DNA of 8,672 nucleotides, taken from positions 1-8,672 of the forward strand of contig JAITDF010000469.1 of assembly GCA_031282705.1 (NCBI GenBank). The letters are read 5' to 3'. The stretch's first letter is position 1. Each line of letters opens with the position of its first letter. The position numbers and the translations under genes are program-made. Source of the stretch: Opitutaceae bacterium (GTDB taxonomy: Bacteria > Verrucomicrobiota > Verrucomicrobiia > Opitutales > Opitutaceae). Shown here in pieces: positions 4,929 through 8,672 of the stretch. The notes beneath the pieces were generated by a model that had not been told where the DNA came from, made no database searches, and was given only the letters and a program-made list of their open reading frames with translations.

Positions 4929-7139
4929 TTATGCGCCGGAGGCGAGTTTGAGCAGGCCCCAGAAGAGGAGGATGATCACGCCGGAGCCGGCGCAGCAGGC
5001 GATGAAGCCGACGGCGTCCTGCCGGTCCCATTTGCCAAACTCCCACGAGGAGTTTTTGCCGAGGAGCTTGGTGTGGTCGAAGCGGCGCGGGTTGCGGCGC
5101 GTCTCCTCGATGGCCTGCGCCTCAAGCTCGGGCGTGCCGCCGACGGGCGTCTTCATCTTGCCGTAGAAGAAATCGACCCGCGAGGGGTTGCGGTTGCGGG
5201 TCGCGAGGCTCACGAGCACGAGCACGAGGAAGGGCAGGAGCGCGTCCACGTAGTAGCGGAGGTTTTCGCGCTGGCGCCGGGTCATTTTCGCGGAGTCAAC
5301 GACGCCGAGTTTCGTGGCCATGTAGTTTTCCATGTCGAAACGGTTGTCGATGCTGCCGAAGTTGCCGCCGCCCCGGAGCGGGCTGTCCGGGTCGTCCTTG
5401 TTCACGCGGGTGACGGTTTTCCAATACACGGGGGCGGGGCGCCCGTCCGCCTCGATGGTGGAGATGGCGAGCGCCTGGCTGTTGCGCATGGCGGGAATCC
5501 AGGAGCCGGCGATGGGGAAGGCGACGTTCAGGCCGATGGCGAGGATGAGCGAGGCCCAGGCGGCGGGCAGCGTGGCGCGGCGCCAGAAGAACATCACCAT
5601 GATGAGCACGCCGAAGGGCACGTTGACGGTGATGACGAGCTGCACGATGGCCATCATGGCGCCGTCGGCGTTTTTGGTGGCCGCCGCGAGAAGGCCGCCG
5701 ATGACGAGCACGGCGCAGATCGTGCAGCGCGCGACAAACACGCCGCGCGCCTCGCTGGCGTCGGGGCGGAAAATGCGGAAGATGTTTCGCGTAAAGAGCG
5801 CGGAGACGGCCATCGACTTCGCGGCGAGGTTGGACATGACGCCGGCGATGACGCCGGCGAGCATGAGGCCGATGAGGCCGGGGATGGGGCCGAGGAGCCG
5901 CTCGGAGAGCATGCCCCACGCGGTGTCGGCGTCGGCGAGCGCGTCCGGCCCGACGAAGAGCGCGGCGGCGATCAGGCCGGCGAAGGTCCACAGGATGATC
6001 ATGAGGCGTTTGCCGTAGAGGCCGACGACGCCCATGCGCGCGGCGGTCTCGTTTTTCGCGGAGCCCATGATGTTCATGTTCGGGCTGAGCGCGTTCATCT
6101 GGATGAGGCCGGCGAGCGTGAGCGGGATGATGCCCCAGATGTTGAGGTCGCCGCCGAACAGGTCGAACATTCGCGCGGGCACTTTTTGCGCGAGCTGGCC
6201 CCAGCCGCCGATGGCGTAGAGGCCGGTCGGTATCAGCAGAATCGAGAACACGATGATCAGCGTGCCTTGCAGCGCCTCGGCGACCGCCGCCGCCTGCATG
6301 CCGCCGAGCACCATGTAGGCGCCGACGACCGCGATGAACAGCAGGTAGAAGCCCCATTTGTATTTGTAGGGGCGGAGCGCGGACACGTTGCTGTAGAGGT
6401 CGCCGCGGGCCTTCGCGTCGCGCAAATCCGCCAGCCGCTGCTGTTGCGCGGACGTGAGCGGGGCGGGGTGGCCGGCAAACGCCTCGCGGTCCTTGGCCAT
6501 GTCATCCCTGATCCCGGCGATGCGGTCGCGTTCCGCGCCGGTGCGCGCCGCCTCGGGGATCGCCTCCAGGCGCGCAAGCTCGGCGGCGGCCAGCGACACG
6601 CGCTGCTGCGTCTCCAGGGCGCGCATTTCGCGGAAGCCCTCGACGGCCTTGCGCTCCTCCGGGGTCCACGCCGGCTCGGACTTGTTGACCAGCGAGGCGG
6701 TGATGGTGTAGGCCGTGAAGCTGCCGAAGCCGATGAGCAGCACCGCCACGCAGATCTGGAACATCGAGTAAAACACGCCCATGTTGCGGCTGTTGAAGCG
6801 GTCCACGAAAAGGTCGGCCATCGTGAGCAGGCGCACGCGGCGGAACCACACGTTCATGAACCAGTAGTAGGGGTTGATGAAGATCACCAGGAACGAATAC
6901 CAGGAGTGCGCGGCGCCCTTGTCATAGACAAAGCTGGCGTTCGAGACCGCGCCCTGCGGCTCGGTGGCGTTGCCGAAGTTGAGGAACGCCTGGTAGAGTT
7001 TGCCGAGCTTGCGCCCCGCGAGGAAATAGCTCTCCTCGCCCTTGGAGGAGGCGGCGTTGGCGCGGCGTCCGATATATATGATGGCGAGAAAATACCCGAG
7101 CACGACGAGTATGTCCCAAATGGTGATTCCTTTGAACAT
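4929..7139 (-). CDS. Sodium:solute symporter (SSS/SLC5 family), probable sugar or uronate importer
   Basis: An inner-membrane secondary transporter, expected to couple Na+ entry to uptake of the product released by the lyase. I chose the ATG at 7139 (MFKGITIWDILVV, 736 residues), because a -10 box lies just upstream; a TTG at 7172 would add 11 residues (747 in total), and the positions below count from that TTG. The first helix is DILVVLGYFLAIIYIG, followed by the family motif ESYFLAGR (47-54) and NFGNATEPQG (65-74). The SSS signature region is GGMQAAAVAEALQGTLI (290-306). About a dozen hydrophobic segments can be counted, the last FIACCAGSGVIILLFWGLL (723-741). Two long hydrophilic insertions are unusual: residues 164-270, charged and probably coiled-coil, and 562-640. 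First gene of the operon, divergent from the LacI gene. Substrate specificity cannot be read from sequence. Confidence 0.9.
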   Translation of the reverse strand: MFKGITIWDILVVLGYFLAIIYIGRRANAASSKGEESYFLAGRKLGKLYQAFLNFGNATEPQGAVSNASFVYDKGAAHSWYSFLVIFINPYYWFMNVWFRRVRLLTMADLFVDRFNSRNMGVFYSMFQICVAVLLIGFGSFTAYTITASLVNKSEPAWTPEERKAVEGFREMRALETQQRVSLAAAELARLEAIPEAARTGAERDRIAGIRDDMAKDREAFAGHPAPLTSAQQQRLADLRDAKARGDLYSNVSALRPYKYKWGFYLLFIAVVGAYMVLGGMQAAAVAEALQGTLIIVFSILLIPTGLYAIGGWGQLAQKVPARMFDLFGGDLNIWGIIPLTLAGLIQMNALSPNMNIMGSAKNETAARMGVVGLYGKRLMIILWTFAGLIAAALFVGPDALADADTAWGMLSERLLGPIPGLIGLMLAGVIAGVMSNLAAKSMAVSALFTRNIFRIFRPDASEARGVFVARCTICAVLVIGGLLAAATKNADGAMMAIVQLVITVNVPFGVLIMVMFFWRRATLPAAWASLILAIGLNVAFPIAGSWIPAMRNSQALAISTIEADGRPAPVYWKTVTRVNKDDPDSPLRGGGNFGSIDNRFDMENYMATKLGVVDSAKMTRRQRENLRYYVDALLPFLVLVLVSLATRNRNPSRVDFFYGKMKTPVGGTPELEAQAIEETRRNPRRFDHTKLLGKNSSWEFGKWDRQDAVGFIACCAGSGVIILLFWGLLKLASGA

Positions 7140-7328
7140 GGTGGGTGGTTGATGGGTGGTGGGATTATGCAACCCGTCCGCGCGCCGGAAGGCGATGAAA
7201 ACGGGAAGGCAGCGGGGGAAATCATGAAACAGACTTGCGGGGCACGGCGAACCGGCAATGCTCTGACAGTAAGAGTGTCACGGCAAAAGCATCCATTCGC
7301 CTCGGAAAACGTCATGTAAGCATCATCC
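7140..7328. promoter_or_regulatory. Divergent control region between the symporter operon and the lacI-type gene
   Basis: On the minus strand, TGCATAAT (7171-7164) gives a -10 hexamer CATAAT with five of six consensus bases and an upstream TG; it would place a transcript start near 7157, about 18 nt before the symporter ATG. No good -35 hexamer is found at the usual distance, as expected for a regulated promoter. On the plus side, TGACA-N7-TGTCA (7264-7280) is a candidate operator or regulatory palindrome; its CTGACA could also be read as a -35 for the lacI-type gene. Neither start has a clear ribosome binding site. The assignment is by position and motif only. Confidence 0.45.
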
Positions 7329-8414
7329 ATGTCCTCCTCCGCCCCCTCCCTCCGCGACCTGGCTCGCGCCCTCGGCCTGTCCCACACCACGGTGTCGGAA
7401 GCGCTGCGCAACAACCCCCGGGTGAAGCCCGAGACCCGCCTGCGCGTGCAGGAAGCCGCGCGGGCCGCCGGCTACCAGCACAACCCGCTGGCCGGCGCGC
7501 TCATGTCCGAGATGCGGCGCTCGCGCACGGGCACGTTTCGCGGCGTGATCGCGATCGTGGACCTGGACGGGCCGAAGAACCGCCCGCCGGCCTCGGCGCG
7601 GCACCATCGCGAACTCGTGAAGGGCGCCGACGCGCGGGCCGGGGAGCTGGGCTTCAAGACGGAGTATTTCTCGATGGGGGACGAGGGGCTGACGCCGATG
7701 CGGCTCGACACCATCCTGCAATCGCGCGGCATCCGCGGCGTGTTTCTCCTGCCGGTCAGCGACGACCCCGATTTTTCGCGGCTCGACTGGTCGCGCTACG
7801 CGGGGGTTTACACGGATTACGTGATCGAGCATCCCGCGCTGCACTCGGTCTGCGCGAACCATTTCCGCTCGATGTTCACCGCGCTCCAGCGGCTGCACAT
7901 GCTGGGCTACCGCCGGCCCGGCCTTGTGCTCCAGGGGCACCACGACGAGCGGCTGATGCACCGCTGGGAGGCGTCGTTTCTTGCCTATCAAAAATACAGC
8001 GGCGAGGCCCCGAAGGCGCCGCCGCTCATCGTGCCGGACATCGAGCCGGCGAGTTTCACCGCCTGGTTCAGGGAGCATGATCCCGACGTGGTGCTCTGCC
8101 ACCGGGCGGAGGTGATCGACTGGATGGCGCGCTGCGGGGCGAAGGTGCCGGCCACGCACGGGTTTTGCTGCCTGAACATCATGATGAACCCGCGGCCCTG
8201 CGCCGGCATCGACTTGCAGGCAAACCTGATCGGGGCGCGCGGCATCGAGCTTATCATCGCGCAGCTTTACCGCAACGAATACGGCGTGCCCGAGCACCCG
8301 TCCACGACGTCGATTCCGGGCGCGTGGCGGGACGGCCCGACCGTGCGCGACATGACGTGGCGGACAAAAAAGCACGCCCGCGCGGCACCCGCGCCGGCGC
8401 CCGCGAAACCGTGA
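7329..8414 (+). CDS. LacI-family transcriptional regulator
   Basis: A 361-residue DNA-binding repressor or activator, probable sensor of a rhamnose- or galacturonate-derived ligand. The N-terminal helix-turn-helix is LRDLARALGLSHTTVSEALRNNPRV (8-32), followed by ETRLRVQEAARAAGY (35-49) and a hinge NPLAGALMSEMRR (52-64). Residues 70-345 form the periplasmic-binding-like effector domain (GVIAIVDLDGP, GIRGVFLLPVS, GLVLQGHHDERLMHRWEASF, DVVLCHRAEVIDWM, CAGIDLQANLIGARGIELI). The C-terminal 15 residues are a Lys/Ala/Pro tail. The hinge lacks the usual Arg-Gly-Leu pattern and instead reads as in many verrucomicrobial relatives. The ATG at 7329 is the only start giving the whole HTH without extra sequence; an ATG-TAA pair lies at 7314-7319. 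It is divergent from the symporter operon, the standard arrangement for a local regulator; its ligand is not determinable here. Confidence 0.92.
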   Translation: MSSSAPSLRDLARALGLSHTTVSEALRNNPRVKPETRLRVQEAARAAGYQHNPLAGALMSEMRRSRTGTFRGVIAIVDLDGPKNRPPASARHHRELVKGADARAGELGFKTEYFSMGDEGLTPMRLDTILQSRGIRGVFLLPVSDDPDFSRLDWSRYAGVYTDYVIEHPALHSVCANHFRSMFTALQRLHMLGYRRPGLVLQGHHDERLMHRWEASFLAYQKYSGEAPKAPPLIVPDIEPASFTAWFREHDPDVVLCHRAEVIDWMARCGAKVPATHGFCCLNIMMNPRPCAGIDLQANLIGARGIELIIAQLYRNEYGVPEHPSTTSIPGAWRDGPTVRDMTWRTKKHARAAPAPAPAKP

Positions 8415-8451
8415 GTGCGCGCGGGGCGGGCGGCGGCAGGGCTTGACGGGG

Positions 8452-8510
8452 CGGCGACTTCAGTCGCCGAAAGACGCGGAGTGTCGCGGACGGGCGACTT
8501 CAGTCGCCCG
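8452..8510. repeat. Pair of TC-loop hairpins downstream of the lacI-type gene
   Basis: CGGCGACT-TC-AGTCGCCG (8452-8469) and CGGGCGACT-TC-AGTCGCCCG (8491-8510) are perfect palindromes with a two-base TC loop, sharing the 16-base core GGCGACTTCAGTCGCC at an offset of 40 bp. They begin 37 bp past the regulator's stop codon. They have the same geometry (8- to 9-bp arms, two-base loop) as the hairpins GCAGACTT-TC-AAGTCTGC near 952 and 1111 but a different sequence. They may mark the 3' end of the regulator transcript; no U-tract follows. Confidence 0.8.
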
Positions 8511-8555
8511 ATCGGAATGCGGCGACGCCGCCGGCACCCTGTTCGTTGTGGCGAC

Positions 8556-8672
8556 TAACCCGCATATTTCACACCAAAAACCGGGAGAGGCCAAAAAGGC
8601 GGCGGACTGGCGCGTGCGACCTTGCAGACCATCCGGCTCAAAGTGCTGAAACTGGCCGCGCGGGTGGAAACC
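8556..8672 (+). pseudogene. 5'-truncated transposase fragment (IS1380/IS4-like C-terminal region), running off the window
   Basis: A reading frame without a start codon is open from just after a TAA near 8556 to the window end. Its last 20 codons (8613-8672) read RATLQTIRLKVLKLAARVET, which resembles the segment near the C-terminus of IS1380/IS4-type DDE transposases, where a basic helix of the form TxRLKxLKLxARV follows the catalytic core. The upstream part up to about 8600 has no recognisable similarity, so the homologous sequence probably begins near 8600. The catalytic part of such a transposase is absent upstream, so this is a remnant. Only the short motif supports it, hence moderate confidence. 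Confidence 0.5.

Noticed and set aside
4277..5046. Arg-Ser-rich or Phe-Leu-rich open frames through the hexamer palindromes (for example 4277-4729 and 4759-5046, minus strand)
   Set aside because: These are translations of the GTTCTC/TTTATC repeats joined to off-frame gene sequence; no start context or homology.
5073..7319. A 748-codon open frame on the plus strand, antisense to the symporter
   Set aside because: His/Glu/Ala/Asp-rich sequence with no hydrophobic pattern or motif; the complementary strand encodes a clear SSS transporter.
7314..7319. ATG-TAA minimal open frame just before the lacI-type gene
   Set aside because: Such start-stop pairs occur by chance often; no ribosome binding site or attenuation structure accompanies it.

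Overview
The window looks like a chromosomal segment of a GC-rich Verrucomicrobiota bacterium, most likely in or near Opitutaceae. That placement is an inference from the gene types (PcRGLX/YetA-like lyase, SSS transporter with large loops, LacI regulator whose hinge reads NPLAGALMS), the very high GC3, the near absence of clear Shine-Dalgarno sequences and the abundance of intergenic palindromic repeats. No 16S or other marker gene is present.

Layout. 1-674: remnant of a transposase gene on the minus strand, frameshifted at a run of seven A and running off the window edge. 675-1159: no gene; a block of REP-like palindromes, including two copies (offset 159 bp) of a unit built of four successive hairpins. 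1160-7139, minus strand, transcribed right to left: an SSS-family symporter, then L-rhamnose mutarotase rhaM, then a large Tat-exported exo-rhamnogalacturonan-lyase-like enzyme. The two junctions in this run each hold a long low-complexity inverted repeat made of GTTCTC/GAGAAC hexamers; they are two copies of one element in opposite orientation, bracketing rhaM. 7140-7328: divergent control region with a good -10 box for the symporter. 7329-8414, plus strand: LacI-family regulator. 8415-8672: two short TC-loop hairpins and the 5'-truncated end of a second transposase.

How the genes fit together (inference): the lyase would attack the rhamnose-galacturonate backbone of pectic rhamnogalacturonan I outside the cytoplasm, the symporter would import the product or a released sugar, RhaM would interconvert the alpha and beta anomers of L-rhamnose for the isomerase, and the divergent LacI protein would control the operon in response to a sugar. 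The rest of the rhamnose pathway (isomerase, kinase, aldolase) and an unsaturated-uronyl hydrolase are not in the window.

The enzymes belong to known families. The most unusual material is the repeat architecture: the paired hexamer palindromes around rhaM, the four-hairpin REP-like units, and Gly/Ala low-complexity expansions inside the lyase.
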